64,000 nucleotides of DNA from Mycobacterium deserti (GCF_025345615.1 NZ_JAODWD010000005.1:62001-126000), one strand, 5' to 3'. Shown: positions 52,028 through 61,601, numbered from the stretch's first letter. Program-made: numbers and translations. Notes: generated from the sequence alone by a model not told the origin.

Positions 52028-54850
52028 ATGAGTGCGTTCTCGCAGCTGAAGCAGTCCGACGGCACGATCGTCGATTTCGAACCCAAAGCAGCCCCACCGG
52101 TCAAGAAGCCGTCGCGCTGGGCGCTGGCCAATTGGCCCGTTCGGTGGAAAGTCCTCGCCATCGTTTTGGTGCCGCTGGTTCTCGCCGGGACATTTGGCGG
52201 GTTGCGGATCTACAGCAGTGCAACGCAAGCCTCGGATTTGCGCCGCGCCGCCGAGCGCGCTGATCTTGTGCCCGCCATTGTGAGCTACATGTCGGGCCTC
52301 GAGGGCGCGATGGTTGCGACGTCGACCGGAGGCGACGCGCAGTCGGCACTGAGCGACTTCGACACCAGCAGACAGGAACTCTCCCGGCGGCTGGACGAAA
52401 CCGACGTTGCGCCGGACGTCCGAGGCGTCGTCACGGCGATGGTCGACGACGGCCAGGGGCTGATGGACAAGGTCACCTCGAACAGCATCGGTCTGCGCGA
52501 TGCCATCCAGGCCTATGCGCTTCTGTTGTTGCCCGCCGAAGACGCGGTCACCGGATCGGTCCGCATCGACGACGAACAAATCCGCGCCGAGACCCTCGGA
52601 TTGTCCCGCGCGATCGGCGTGCGCGGTCAGATGACGATGCAGAGGTTGGCCATCGTTCGCGGCCTCGAGCTGCCCGAGCCGGAGCTGCGATCGTCGATGA
52701 TCGCGCTGGCAGGCACGGAGCCCTCCACGCTGTTCGGTTTGAGTCAGGCGCTCGGCGTGGGCTCACCGGATGCGCAGAAGCTACAGGCCGAGTTCGTCAA
52801 GCGGATGGCGCTGATGACCAACCCGGCCGTCCCGCTGACGAACAATCCGGAGTTGACGGCCTCGATCGACGCGACCGATCAGATCGCGCGGCAGGTCATC
52901 GACCGGACCACCGCCTCGGTGACGTCGGCGGTCGACGATCGCGCGTCCGCCGCGCGCGCCGACCTGGTCCGGGATGCGGTGATCTTCGGGGTTGCGTTCC
53001 TGCTCGCACTGCTGGTGGTCATGTTCGTCGCGCGTTCGCTGGTCCAGCCGCTGCGGCGGCTGCGCGACAGCGCGCTGCGGGTGGCCCACGACGACCTCGC
53101 CCGAGAGATCGAGCGTGTTCGCTCCGGCGGGGAGCCGGCGCACGTCGAGCCGATCGCGGTGCACACCTCCGAGGAGGTCGGCCAGGTCGCGCACGCGGTC
53201 GACGAACTGCACGAGCAGGCTGTGCTCTTGGCGGGCGAGCAGTCTCGGCTCCAGCATCAGATCAGCGACATGTTCGAGACGCTGTCGCGGCGCAGCCGGT
53301 CGCTGGTCGACCAACAGCTGTCGCTGATCGACCGGCTCGAGCGCAACGAGGAGGACCCCGAGCGGCTGGAAAGCCTGTTCCGCCTCGACCACCTCGCCGC
53401 CCGGATGCGCCGTAACGGTGCCAACCTGCTGGTGCTCGCGGGGGCGAAGGTGCCCCGCGAGCAGGCCGAGCCGGTTCCGGTGTCGGCGATCATCAACGCC
53501 GCGGCCTCCGAGGTGGAGGACTACACCCGGGTGATCACCGCGACCGTGCCCGACAGCGAGATCGCCGGGTCCGTCGCGGGCGACCTCGTGCATCTGCTCG
53601 CCGAACTGCTTGACAACGCGCTGCGCTACTCGCCGCCGATCTCGCAGGTACGGGTTTCGGCGGTGCACACAGGCAACGGCGGACTCGTCATCGAAGTCAG
53701 CGACATCGGTCTTGGGATGGCCGACTCGGACATGCGGGTCGCCAACACCCGGCTGCAGTCCGGCGGTGAGGTCAACCCGTACACCGCGCGGCACATGGGC
53801 CTGTTCGTGGTCGGCCGGCTCGCCGCCCAGCACGGACTCGTTGTCCGGCTGCGCAGCACCATTGCCGGCGAACCGAATTCGGGCACGACGGCCGGGGTGT
53901 ACGTGCCGTCCGAGTTGCTGGGCAGCGACGGCACGCACCAGTACGGCGAGCCGGATTACGGCAGCCCCGCGGACGCGCACGCCGGCATCGCGGTCGCTCT
54001 GGCGCTCGACGAGGAGCACCACTACTACCAGGGGGGCGACGAGGCGATCGGCCTGGAGCACCAGAACGGCCAGTCCGAGCTGCCCGTCTCGTTGCTGCCG
54101 CAACGCGATCCCGGGGCCAGCGGTATCTCCGAGATCCCCGCGTCGCTCGCCGCGCCGTCCGCCGCGCCGCACGCCGAACCGGATTGGCCCGAGGATTCCA
54201 TGCCCGCTCAGACGTCCGAGCCCGACGTGCTGGAACAGTCGCCGGTCACCGGCCCGGTGCCGACCGATACCTCCGGGTTCTTCGCGGCGCGCGCACAGGC
54301 GGCGAGCAACGGCGTGGCCAGTACGTTCGAGGCGGACCACCCGACGCCCCCGGTCGAGGAGCCCGAACCGGCCCGCCACGCCGCGCAGGAGGTCTCGACG
54401 GCCGGATCCGACGACGCGATCTACCAGAAGATGCTCTCGGAATGGCTCGTCGACCCGACCGAACTGGGCAATAGCGAGGACCTGAACTGGGAATCGGTGT
54501 GGGACCGCGGCTTCTCTGCGGCCGCCGAGGCGCAGGACGCGCCCGTCGACCAGCACACCGACGAGGGCTTGCCGATGCGCCAGCCCGGGGCCAGGCTCGT
54601 GCCGGGTGCCATGGACCCGGCGGCACCGCCCGCACGCGTCGCCAACGGCGGCGGGCACCGCCAGAACGGCGGTGCGCACCGGAGCAACGATGCCGACGAC
54701 GAGGTAGCATCGGCGGCTGAGTTCGAGGCGGGCGAGTCGATTCCGCGGCGGGATCCCGAGGCGGTCCGCGCCAGTATGAGCAGCCATTTCGGCGGTGTGC
54801 ATGCCGGCCGCTCGCACGTCAGAGAGACCGGAGGAACTGATACCGAATGA
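52028..54850 (+). CDS. Nitrate/nitrite-sensing-domain histidine kinase-like protein (Rv3365c type)
   Basis: 940 aa from ATG 52028; ATG 51953 in the same frame is an alternative and the choice is uncertain. A transmembrane helix near residue 45 leads to an extracellular helical sensor (~65-300), a second helix (~310-330), a HAMP segment (~330-400) and an HATPase_c domain with VHLLAELLDNALRYSPP and VSDIGLGMADSD. A long acidic, Pro-rich tail follows. No clear phospho-acceptor His motif is seen. It starts the operon with roadblock, DUF742, GTPase and MfpA genes, whose first four proteins form an MglA-like signalling set. Confidence 0.9.
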   Translation: MSAFSQLKQSDGTIVDFEPKAAPPVKKPSRWALANWPVRWKVLAIVLVPLVLAGTFGGLRIYSSATQASDLRRAAERADLVPAIVSYMSGLEGAMVATSTGGDAQSALSDFDTSRQELSRRLDETDVAPDVRGVVTAMVDDGQGLMDKVTSNSIGLRDAIQAYALLLLPAEDAVTGSVRIDDEQIRAETLGLSRAIGVRGQMTMQRLAIVRGLELPEPELRSSMIALAGTEPSTLFGLSQALGVGSPDAQKLQAEFVKRMALMTNPAVPLTNNPELTASIDATDQIARQVIDRTTASVTSAVDDRASAARADLVRDAVIFGVAFLLALLVVMFVARSLVQPLRRLRDSALRVAHDDLAREIERVRSGGEPAHVEPIAVHTSEEVGQVAHAVDELHEQAVLLAGEQSRLQHQISDMFETLSRRSRSLVDQQLSLIDRLERNEEDPERLESLFRLDHLAARMRRNGANLLVLAGAKVPREQAEPVPVSAIINAAASEVEDYTRVITATVPDSEIAGSVAGDLVHLLAELLDNALRYSPPISQVRVSAVHTGNGGLVIEVSDIGLGMADSDMRVANTRLQSGGEVNPYTARHMGLFVVGRLAAQHGLVVRLRSTIAGEPNSGTTAGVYVPSELLGSDGTHQYGEPDYGSPADAHAGIAVALALDEEHHYYQGGDEAIGLEHQNGQSELPVSLLPQRDPGASGISEIPASLAAPSAAPHAEPDWPEDSMPAQTSEPDVLEQSPVTGPVPTDTSGFFAARAQAASNGVASTFEADHPTPPVEEPEPARHAAQEVSTAGSDDAIYQKMLSEWLVDPTELGNSEDLNWESVWDRGFSAAAEAQDAPVDQHTDEGLPMRQPGARLVPGAMDPAAPPARVANGGGHRQNGGAHRSNDADDEVASAAEFEAGESIPRRDPEAVRASMSSHFGGVHAGRSHVRETGGTDTE

Positions 54851-55266
54851 CCTACCCGCCACGTTCGACGCAGCGCGATTCGCTCGACTGGCTGGTCTCC
54901 AAGTTCGCGCGTGAGGTCTCGGGGGTGTCGCACGCCGTGCTGGTCTCGGCCGACGGCCTGCTGATGGCGGCCAGCGAGCACATGCCCGGCGAGCGCGCCG
55001 ATCAACTCGCGGCAGTGGCTTCTGGACTGGCCAGCCTGGCCACGGGTGCGGCGCAACTGTTCGACGGCGGTCATGTGCTGCAGTCGGTCGTCGAGATGGA
55101 GAACGGCTATCTGTTGCTCATGCGGGTCGGCGACGGGTCGAACCTCGCGACGCTGGCGACGCGCAACTGCGACATCGGCCAGATCGGCTATGAGATGGCG
55201 ATACTGGTGGAACGGGTGGGCACCGTGGTTCAGTCGGCACGACGGCGCGCACCCCAGCACTCGTGA
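54847..55266 (+). CDS. Roadblock/LC7 domain protein (Rv3364c type)
   Basis: 139 aa, ATG overlapping the kinase stop (ATGA). A single roadblock domain: LDWLVSKFAREVSGVSHAVLVSADGLLMAASEHM, AAVASGLASLATGAAQLF, and the LATLATRNCDIGQIGYEMA end. These proteins regulate small GTPases by binding them, here the ATP/GTP-binding protein two genes later. Tightly packed in the mfpA operon. Confidence 0.95.
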   Translation: MTYPPRSTQRDSLDWLVSKFAREVSGVSHAVLVSADGLLMAASEHMPGERADQLAAVASGLASLATGAAQLFDGGHVLQSVVEMENGYLLLMRVGDGSNLATLATRNCDIGQIGYEMAILVERVGTVVQSARRRAPQHS

Positions 55267-55273
55267 GCCGCCT

Positions 55274-55645
55274 GTGGACTCTTGGGAGCGGGATGTCGCG
55301 GACGAACCGAGTCTGGTCCGGCCGTACACGCTGACGGCGGGTCGCACGGATTCGCGCGTCGACCTGCCCCTCGAAGCGCCCGTCGGGACGCTGGCATCAT
55401 CGAAGCCGTCACGATGGCCGGGAAACGATGTGCGAGGCCGGATCCTGACGATGTGTGTCGATCACCCATCGGTGGCTGAGATTGCGGCACAGTTGGCACT
55501 GCCGCTCGGAGTGGCGCGGGTGCTGATCGGCGATCTCGTGACGCAGGGCTACTTGCAGGTGCAGACCACCCTCGACGAGTCGGCGACGACCGACGAACGA
55601 CGTGAACTGATAGGAAGGACGCTGCGTGGCCTCAGGGCACTTTGA
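55274..55645 (+). CDS. DUF742 protein (Rv3363c type)
   Basis: 123 aa from GTG 55274, 8 bp after the roadblock stop. DUF742 winged-helix-like domain: VRPYTLTAGRTDSRVDLPLEA, ILTMCVDHPSVAEIAAQLALPLGVARVLIGDLVTQGYLQV. The family always sits between roadblock and GTPase genes and is part of the same signalling module; its exact role is unknown. It overlaps the next gene by 20 bp. Confidence 0.93.
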   Translation: MDSWERDVADEPSLVRPYTLTAGRTDSRVDLPLEAPVGTLASSKPSRWPGNDVRGRILTMCVDHPSVAEIAAQLALPLGVARVLIGDLVTQGYLQVQTTLDESATTDERRELIGRTLRGLRAL

Positions 55646-56228
55646 GAGGCGAACCGCCTCGGTGCAGGATGCGAGGCCCGCCTCGACAAAAATCGTCATC
55701 TCCGGTGGCTTCGGCGCCGGGAAGACGACGTTCGTCGGCGCCGTCTCGGAGATCATGCCGCTGCGGACCGAGGCGTTGGTGACCAACGCCTCGGCCGGCG
55801 TCGACGGCCTGGAGGCCACTCCGGGGAAGAGCACAACAACCGTGGCGATGGACTTCGGGCGCATCACCCTGGCCCAGGACCTCGTGCTGTATCTGTTCGG
55901 CACGCCCGGCCAGCGCCGATTCTGGTTCATGTGGGATGACCTCGTGCGCGGCGCGATCGGCGCGATCATCCTCGTCGACATCCGGCGACTGCAGGACAGC
56001 TTCGCCGCCGTGGACTTCTTCGAAGCGCGCAACCTGCCCTTCATCGTCGCGGTCAACGAGTTCGACGGAGCGCCGAAACATCCCGTGCAAGCAGTGCGCA
56101 AGGCCCTGGCCCTGCCCGACCGCACACCGGTCGTCACCGTCGACGCCAGGGATCGACACTCGAGCAGGGCGGCGCTGATCGCGGTCACCGAGTACGCACT
56201 CAACAGCTTGACGTCGCTGCCCGGCTGA
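55626..56228 (+). CDS. ATP/GTP-binding protein, MglA-like (Rv3362c type)
   Basis: 200 aa from GTG 55626. P-loop G-G-F-G-A-G-K-T-T-F near residue 22, TTTVAMDFGRITL and LFGTPGQRRFWFMWDDLVRGAIGAIILVD as switch regions, and FIVAVNEFDG with the N-x-F-D variant of NKxD. These small GTPases work with the roadblock/DUF742 proteins. The next gene, mfpA, starts 4 bp after the stop, as in M. tuberculosis. Confidence 0.95.
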   Translation: MASGHFERRTASVQDARPASTKIVISGGFGAGKTTFVGAVSEIMPLRTEALVTNASAGVDGLEATPGKSTTTVAMDFGRITLAQDLVLYLFGTPGQRRFWFMWDDLVRGAIGAIILVDIRRLQDSFAAVDFFEARNLPFIVAVNEFDGAPKHPVQAVRKALALPDRTPVVTVDARDRHSSRAALIAVTEYALNSLTSLPG

Positions 56229-56232
56229 CTCG

Positions 56233-56796
56233 ATGGACGTCGACGAAACCGTCTGGACAGAGCGCGAATTCGTCGGCCATGACTTCCGCGACGACGATCT
56301 GAGCCGGCTCCGCACAGAACGCGCGGTGTTCGACGAGTGTGACTTCCGCGGCGTGAACCTCACCGAGTCCGAGCACGTCGGCTCCGCCTTCCGGAATTGC
56401 AACTTCGAACGGGCCACGTTGCACCACAGTACGTTTCGCCAGTGCAGCATGCTCGGTTCCGTGTTCACCAACACCAGGCTGCGGCCGCTGACGCTCGTCG
56501 AAGTCGACTTGACGCTCGCCGCGCTGGGCGGCTGCGATCTGCGGGGCGTCGACCTGACCGGCTGCCGCCTGCGCGAAGCCAGCCTCGTCGAGGCCGACCT
56601 GCGCAAAGCCGTGCTGCGACACGCCGATCTGCGTGGTGCGCGACTGCAGAAGGCCAGACTCGACGACGCCGATATGCGCGGTGCACGAACCGATCCCACG
56701 CTGTGGACCACCGCCAGCCTTCGAGGCGCGAAGATCGACATCGACCAGGCGTTGGCTTACGCCGCCGCGCACGGCCTCGACATCCACGGGGAATAA
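56233..56796 (+). CDS. mfpA: Pentapeptide-repeat protein MfpA
   Basis: 187 aa from ATG 56233. About thirty tandem pentapeptides of the A(D/N)LXX type (for example ADLRKAVLRHADLRGARLQKA) fold into a right-handed quadrilateral helix resembling DNA. MfpA-type proteins bind DNA gyrase and protect it from fluoroquinolones. It is immediately downstream of the GTPase in the conserved mycobacterial order. Confidence 0.95.
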   Translation: MDVDETVWTEREFVGHDFRDDDLSRLRTERAVFDECDFRGVNLTESEHVGSAFRNCNFERATLHHSTFRQCSMLGSVFTNTRLRPLTLVEVDLTLAALGGCDLRGVDLTGCRLREASLVEADLRKAVLRHADLRGARLQKARLDDADMRGARTDPTLWTTASLRGAKIDIDQALAYAAAHGLDIHGE

Positions 56797-56854
56797 CCGC
56801 CGGCGATGCGGTTGGAGCCCTTCACCGTTCGCACGCCGTTCGTCGTGGGAGGAG

Positions 56855-57175
56855 TTGTTCAATGCCGGTGATGCCGCGGGTGTTTCGGCGCTGTACGCCG
56901 ACGACGCGATCAATCATCAGATTCCGCTTGAACCCGTCGTCGGCCGTGCCGGCATCGAAGAGTTCCACCGCGAGACGTTCGCCGCTGGACCGCTGACGTG
57001 TACGCCGATCAACCTGGTCGTCGACGGCGATTGGGCCGCGCTGGAGTGGACCGATCCCGGCGGCTTCCGGGGCTGCGGCTTTTTCTGCGTCCGCGACGGC
57101 CTGATCGTGCACCAACGCGGGTATTGGGACAGCGCGCAATTGCGCCAGGTCCACCCGGACGTCCATCCTGACTGA
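56855..57175 (+). CDS. SnoaL/NTF2-fold protein with a damaged or misplaced 5' end
   Basis: 106 aa if started at TTG 56855. The domain is otherwise normal: LFNAGDAAGVSALYADDAINHQ, GRAGIEEFHRETF, WAALEWTDPGGFRGCGFFCVRDGLIVHQRGYWD. The family normally has ~10 more N-terminal residues, and in-frame sequence continues upstream (SSWEE) without a usable start. An ATG at 56806 lies in another frame, so a sequencing error or frameshift near 56820-56850 is likely. Function unknown. Confidence 0.65.
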   Translation: MFNAGDAAGVSALYADDAINHQIPLEPVVGRAGIEEFHRETFAAGPLTCTPINLVVDGDWAALEWTDPGGFRGCGFFCVRDGLIVHQRGYWDSAQLRQVHPDVHPD

Positions 57176-57295
57176 CCGAGTTCGTCAACGCCACATCGAC
57201 CACGCGGGTGCGTCGTTGCTCACACTCGTGTCATCAGCGCAGGTCAGCGGTGGGTCGGACTTGTCAGGACATGAACCGTTACGCACACTAACGAT

Positions 57296-57508
57296 GTGGG
57301 ATCGCCGAGCCAGCAGCACAGTGAACAGCAAATCGTCGCGCAGGTGGCCGAGAGGCTGACCGCGATGTATCCGTCGGTGCCATCCGACACCATCGCCGCG
57401 GTGGTCGAAGACAAGTACGCCCGCTTCGACGGCCGCCCCGTACGCGACTTCGTGCCGTTGTTCGTCGAGCGCTTCGCGCGCACGGAGTTGGCGACGCTCG
57501 CGAACTGA
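57296..57508 (+). CDS. Small three-helix-bundle dimerisation domain protein
   Basis: 70 aa from a GTG. Predicted almost all helix: QQIVAQVAERLTAMYPS, SDTIAAVVEDKYARFDG, VRDFVPLFVERFARTELATLA. The pattern matches small actinobacterial proteins named three-helix bundle dimerisation domain. No catalytic residue pattern; probably a protein-protein interaction module. Isolated between two genes on the same strand. Confidence 0.7.
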   Translation: MGSPSQQHSEQQIVAQVAERLTAMYPSVPSDTIAAVVEDKYARFDGRPVRDFVPLFVERFARTELATLAN

Positions 57509-57547
57509 GGCGGGCCGGCTACGCGAGCACGCCGTAGTCTCAAATCC

Positions 57548-58441
57548 GTGACACCACAGTGGTCGCCGACCCGACTCGGCAATCTGAGCGGCACCCGCAT
57601 CGTCGTCACCGGCGCCACCAACGGCGTGGGCCTGGCGACGGCAGGCGCACTCGCCAGGGCCGGCGCGCACGTGGTGCTGGCCGTTCGCAACCCCGAGCTG
57701 GGCGCGCAACGGGCCACCGAGATCGGCGGCGACACCTCGATCGTGAAGCTCGACCTCGCCGACCTGTCGTCGGTGCGCGCGTTCCCCGATCTGCTCGAGG
57801 GCGACATCGACGTTCTGATCAACAACGCCGGCGTTGTCGCGCAGAAGCGCCAAGACACCGCCGACGGGTTCGAGATGACGCTGGCCACCAACTTCCTCGG
57901 TCCGTTCGCGCTCACCAACCTCCTCTTCGAACGCGTGCGGTCGCGGATCATCATCGTCGGATCCGACGCCCACAAGATGGGCACGCTGGCCATCGATGAC
58001 CCGCATCTGCGCTCGCACCGCTGGTCGTCGTTCCCCGCCTACGCGCGCAGCAAGCTCGCGACCATGCTGTGGGGGCTGGAGCTCGATCGCCGGTTGCGCG
58101 AGGCGGATTCACCCGTCAGCTCGTATCTCACCCATCCCGGCTGGGTTGCTTCAAATCTGACGAACGTCGCCGACACGCGCTTGATGAGCGCCTTCCACAA
58201 AGCCGCGCAGGCGGTCGCCGGTGCGCTGGCGAACGACACCGACGCCGGTGCCGCACCCACGCTGTACTGCATGACCGAGCCGATCCCGCCGGGCAGTTAC
58301 GTGGGCATCGACAGCAGACTCGGTTTGAAGGGCGGTCCGACGCTCAGCGGCCGTTCCGCGGTGGCGTCCGACTACGCATTGGCCAGGCAGCTGTGGGAGT
58401 TTGCCGAAAAGGAAACCGGGACAACGCTTCCGGTGCATTGA
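57548..58441 (+). CDS. Short-chain dehydrogenase (retinol-dehydrogenase-like)
   Basis: 297 aa from GTG 57548. NAD(P) motif TGATNGVGLATA, NNAG in DVLINNAGVV, and catalytic Ser...Tyr-x3-Lys in IIIVGSDAH ... AYARSKLATM. The extended size and the YARSK motif place it with retinol dehydrogenase/protochlorophyllide-reductase-like SDRs that act on lipid or isoprenoid alcohols. Convergent with the FHA-ABC transporter. Confidence 0.9.
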   Translation: MTPQWSPTRLGNLSGTRIVVTGATNGVGLATAGALARAGAHVVLAVRNPELGAQRATEIGGDTSIVKLDLADLSSVRAFPDLLEGDIDVLINNAGVVAQKRQDTADGFEMTLATNFLGPFALTNLLFERVRSRIIIVGSDAHKMGTLAIDDPHLRSHRWSSFPAYARSKLATMLWGLELDRRLREADSPVSSYLTHPGWVASNLTNVADTRLMSAFHKAAQAVAGALANDTDAGAAPTLYCMTEPIPPGSYVGIDSRLGLKGGPTLSGRSAVASDYALARQLWEFAEKETGTTLPVH

Positions 58442-58489
58442 TCGGACGTCGCGCAACGCCAACAAGTTGCGCAGTCCCCGGGTCGGATG

Positions 58490-61111
58490 TCAGCTGGCCT
58501 TCAGCCGTATCCGCCAGCGCACCAGGCTCAGATAGCCGATGCAGATAGCCCCTTGCATGGCCATGTTGAACCACCACGTGCCTGCGGTGTGTTTCCAGTG
58601 CGAGTCCTGGGGCGTCAGCGGGCCCGGCACGAGCCTGATCAGATCGATCGTCGACGCCGTCGAGGCGAACCCCCATCGGGCCGGGGTGAACCATGACATC
58701 TGGTCGAGGACGATGCGACCGGTCACCGGGATCATGCCGCCCTGGAACACGAGCTGCGACATGATCGCGATCACCAGCAGCGGCATGATCTGCTCGTTCG
58801 ACTTGGCCAGCGCGGAGAGGGCCAACCCGACCATTGCCGCGCCGACGCAGCACGCCGCGACGTCGACGTACAGCTCCAACGATCGGCTGGGTATCACCGC
58901 GCCGCTGGTGACGGCCCCGGACCCCCAGCCCTTTCCGTAGATGTTGATGGCCACGACGACACCGGATTGCAGTAACGCGAACCCGGCGAAGACGAACACC
59001 TTCGCGAGGATGTACGCGGTTGTCGACAATCCGACCGCCTGCTCGCGCAGGAAGATCGCCCGCTCCCCGATGAGCGCACGGATCGTCAACGCGGTGCCCA
59101 TGAAAATGGCCCCCACATTGAGCAACACCAGAATCTGTCCCGGCTCGTTGGGCGCTTCACCGCCCTGAATCGCCGGGACGGGGACACCGAATCCGACGTT
59201 TCCGGGCACCGACAGCGACAGTGCGCCCATGATGAACGGCAGGAACGCCAGGAAGATGAAGTAGCCGCGGTCCGAGATGATCAGCCGCATCTGGCGGCGA
59301 GAAATCGTCGAGAACTGTTTTCGCAGACTGGTTTTCGTCGGTTCGCCGAGGTCGGAGGGTTTCTCGGTCGGCGGTGGCGGCGGTGGCGGACCGTGTTGCG
59401 CGAGGTATCGCTGGGCTGCGGCGTCCGGATCGCCCGCGACCGTGCTGAAGATGTCGGCCCAGTTCGTCGTGCCCATCGACGAGCCGATTTGGTCCGGCGG
59501 TCCGTAGAAAGCCGTCTTGCCGCCGGGCGCCAGCAGCAGCACCTGATCGCAGACATCGAGGTAGGTCAGCGAGTGCGTCACGACGAGCACCACACGGCCG
59601 GCGTCGGCCAGCTGGCGCAGCATGGTCATGACCTGCCGGTCAAGGGCGGGATCCAGGCCCGAGGTGGGCTCGTCGAGGATGAGAAGCGAGGGGCCCGTGA
59701 GCAGTTCGAGCGCCACCGAGGCGCGCTTGCGCTGACCGCCGGAGAGCTTGTCCACGCGGGTCTCGAGGTGGTTGGTCATCTCGAGTTCCTCGAGCACCTG
59801 CATGACAACCTGCTCGCGGTCGGCCTTGCTGGTGTCGGGTGGCAGCCGCAGTTCGGCCGCGAACATCAGCGCCTGCCTGACGGTCAACTGGCCGTGCACC
59901 ACGTCGTCCTGGGGCACCATCCCGATTCGGGAGCGCAGCGAGGCGTACTCGGCGTGGACGTTGTGCCCCTCGAACGCGACGGTGCCCGTGGTCGGGTGGG
60001 TGTAGCCGGCCACCAACCGCGCGAAGGTCGACTTGCCCGCACCCGAGGGACCGATCACGGCCGTCAGGGTGCCGGGCCGCGCCGCGATCGAGATGTTGTC
60101 CAGCAGCGTCTTGTTGCCCTCGATCGTCCACGTGACCCCGTGCACCTCGAGGCCGCCGGTACGGGTGGCGGCGGCGGTGTCGGTGCGGCGGACCAGCGTG
60201 CCGCCCGAGAACGCGAGGTCGATGTTGCCGATGGTGACGACGTCGCCGTCCGTCAGCAGTGCCGAGTCGACCCGCGACCCGTTGACGAAAGTGCCGTTGA
60301 TGCTGCGCTCGTCGCGGATCTGCGTGCCGCCCGGGCCGGGAATCAACGTGGCGTGGTGCCGCGACGCCAGCACGTCGGGGATAACGATGTCGTTGTCGGT
60401 GGCGCGGCCGATCTTCACCGAACCCGCGGGGGCATCCGAGGGCCGGCCCGGCCGCAGGATCTTGAGCATGCTCGTCGCGAGGTTGCCCTCGCTGGAGCGC
60501 GGCGCCGCGGTCGGGCCCATCGCCGTCACCGATTCCAACTCCGGTGCCGAGATGGGCGGCGGCGCGACAGTGGCCCGCGCCGGTTGCGCGGCGCTGGGCG
60601 GGTAGCCGGTGCGGGTGTCCTGCGGGCCGGAGGGATATCGCGGCGCCGGTCCCGAGGGATACATCGGCTGCGAGGGCGCCGAGCCCGGCGGGTGGAGCTG
60701 CGGGCGCGACGCCGGCGGTCCCTGCGTAGGCCACGGCGCCGACGGCGGCCGTTGGTGCGGCACCGGCACCGCCGTGGTCGGCGTGCGCCCGGCAGCACCC
60801 TGGTGGCGGCCGACCTCGAACGTCAGCTGCGGGCCGTCGGGGTTGCCGATGTTGATGGTTTGCCCGTCATGGAGGTCCGCGACCGGGACCCGTCTGCCGC
60901 CGACGAACATGCCGTTGAGGCTGCCGTTGTCGATCGCGACCCAGCGACCCTGGTCGAACCGCAACACCAGGTGTGCACGGGAGATCAGCGGATGGGCAAT
61001 ACGGATATCAGCGCGGAGGTCGCGGCCGACGACGACATCGTTGCCCGCCGCAAAAGATCGGGTCGATCCGTCGTACCGAACGGTCAGCGCAGGTGGGGCT
61101 GGTCGGCTCAT
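58490..61111 (-). CDS. FHA-domain ABC transporter (Rv1747 type)
   Basis: 873 aa from ATG 61111. Two FHA phosphothreonine-binding domains come first (~20-90: VGRDLRADIRIAHPLISRAHLVL..NGSLNGMFVGG; ~230-300: IGRATDNDIVIPDVLASRHHATL..ERSINGTFVNG), then an ABC ATPase (Walker A GPSGAGKST, signature LSGGQRKR, Walker B LLILDEPTSGLD) and six C-terminal transmembrane helices. The family exports cell-wall lipids and is regulated by Ser/Thr kinases through the FHA domains. The kinase gene that usually adjoins Rv1747 is not here. Confidence 0.96.
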   Translation of the reverse strand: MSRPAPPALTVRYDGSTRSFAAGNDVVVGRDLRADIRIAHPLISRAHLVLRFDQGRWVAIDNGSLNGMFVGGRRVPVADLHDGQTINIGNPDGPQLTFEVGRHQGAAGRTPTTAVPVPHQRPPSAPWPTQGPPASRPQLHPPGSAPSQPMYPSGPAPRYPSGPQDTRTGYPPSAAQPARATVAPPPISAPELESVTAMGPTAAPRSSEGNLATSMLKILRPGRPSDAPAGSVKIGRATDNDIVIPDVLASRHHATLIPGPGGTQIRDERSINGTFVNGSRVDSALLTDGDVVTIGNIDLAFSGGTLVRRTDTAAATRTGGLEVHGVTWTIEGNKTLLDNISIAARPGTLTAVIGPSGAGKSTFARLVAGYTHPTTGTVAFEGHNVHAEYASLRSRIGMVPQDDVVHGQLTVRQALMFAAELRLPPDTSKADREQVVMQVLEELEMTNHLETRVDKLSGGQRKRASVALELLTGPSLLILDEPTSGLDPALDRQVMTMLRQLADAGRVVLVVTHSLTYLDVCDQVLLLAPGGKTAFYGPPDQIGSSMGTTNWADIFSTVAGDPDAAAQRYLAQHGPPPPPPPTEKPSDLGEPTKTSLRKQFSTISRRQMRLIISDRGYFIFLAFLPFIMGALSLSVPGNVGFGVPVPAIQGGEAPNEPGQILVLLNVGAIFMGTALTIRALIGERAIFLREQAVGLSTTAYILAKVFVFAGFALLQSGVVVAINIYGKGWGSGAVTSGAVIPSRSLELYVDVAACCVGAAMVGLALSALAKSNEQIMPLLVIAIMSQLVFQGGMIPVTGRIVLDQMSWFTPARWGFASTASTIDLIRLVPGPLTPQDSHWKHTAGTWWFNMAMQGAICIGYLSLVRWRIRLKAS

Positions 61112-61176
61112 CGGCGATCACTCTATCGGTAGAGCGCCCGCGGGAAGGCTCAACGTGGGTGCGTCGGGATGCGGTG

Positions 61177-61581
61177 TCAGGATGCGCGCGGGGAGGGCAG
61201 CTCCCACCTGGCCGTGTCGGTGATCTGCTGCAGTGCCGCAATGCGGTCCTCGCGGGTGGTGATGACGTGCGCGAACGCGGCGTCGACGCACCTGTTGCCG
61301 TCCCGCGCCGGGCCCCAGTACCGGCCGAGGACGACGACACGCGTGTCGTCGACAACGAGGAACTCCTCGGGATCGACGTGCATGTCGTAGATCGATGCGA
61401 TCGGGCCCCACACGTCCGACAGCATCGCGGTGCGGCCGCGGTGCTCGCCGCCCACGCCGTGCGGCATTCCGGCGCTGACCGTGCCGACGAAATCGTCTGT
61501 GAGCAAATCGAATAGGGCTTGGCCGTTGGTGCCCGCCAGGCACTCGTAGAACCGCTTTGCGACGTCTTCGGGCGTGTGCAC
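61177..61581 (-). CDS. SnoaL-like NTF2-fold protein
   Basis: 134 aa from GTG 61581. NTF2 fold: EDVAKRFYECLAGTNGQALFDLLTDDFVG, EHRGRTAMLSDVWG, DDTRVVVLGRYWGPAR and CVDAAFAHVITTREDRIAALQQITD. Function unknown; probably a small-molecule or lipid isomerase or binding protein. Divergent from the TetR gene at 61611, sharing a palindromic promoter. Confidence 0.85.
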   Translation of the reverse strand: MHTPEDVAKRFYECLAGTNGQALFDLLTDDFVGTVSAGMPHGVGGEHRGRTAMLSDVWGPIASIYDMHVDPEEFLVVDDTRVVVLGRYWGPARDGNRCVDAAFAHVITTREDRIAALQQITDTARWELPSPRAS

Positions 61582-61585
61582 ATAT

Positions 61586-61601
61586 TAGAGACTAATCTCT
61601 A
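61586..61601. promoter_or_regulatory. Palindromic operator in the SnoaL/TetR divergent promoter
   Basis: TAGAGACTAATCTCTA has perfect 6-bp arms (TAGAGA/TCTCTA) around CTAA. It lies in the 29-bp gap between the divergent starts at 61581 and 61611, the usual place for a TetR autoregulatory site controlling its neighbour. Confidence 0.68.

Noticed and set aside
52781..54862. Long minus-strand open frame (about 690 codons) opposite the sensor kinase
   Set aside because: GC-rich third-position shadow with Arg/Val-rich sequence and no recognisable domain; the plus strand has complete kinase features.
59393..61132. Long plus-strand open frame opposite the FHA-ABC transporter
   Set aside because: Its translation is Arg/Gly-rich and domainless, while the minus strand encodes two FHA domains, Walker motifs and a permease.
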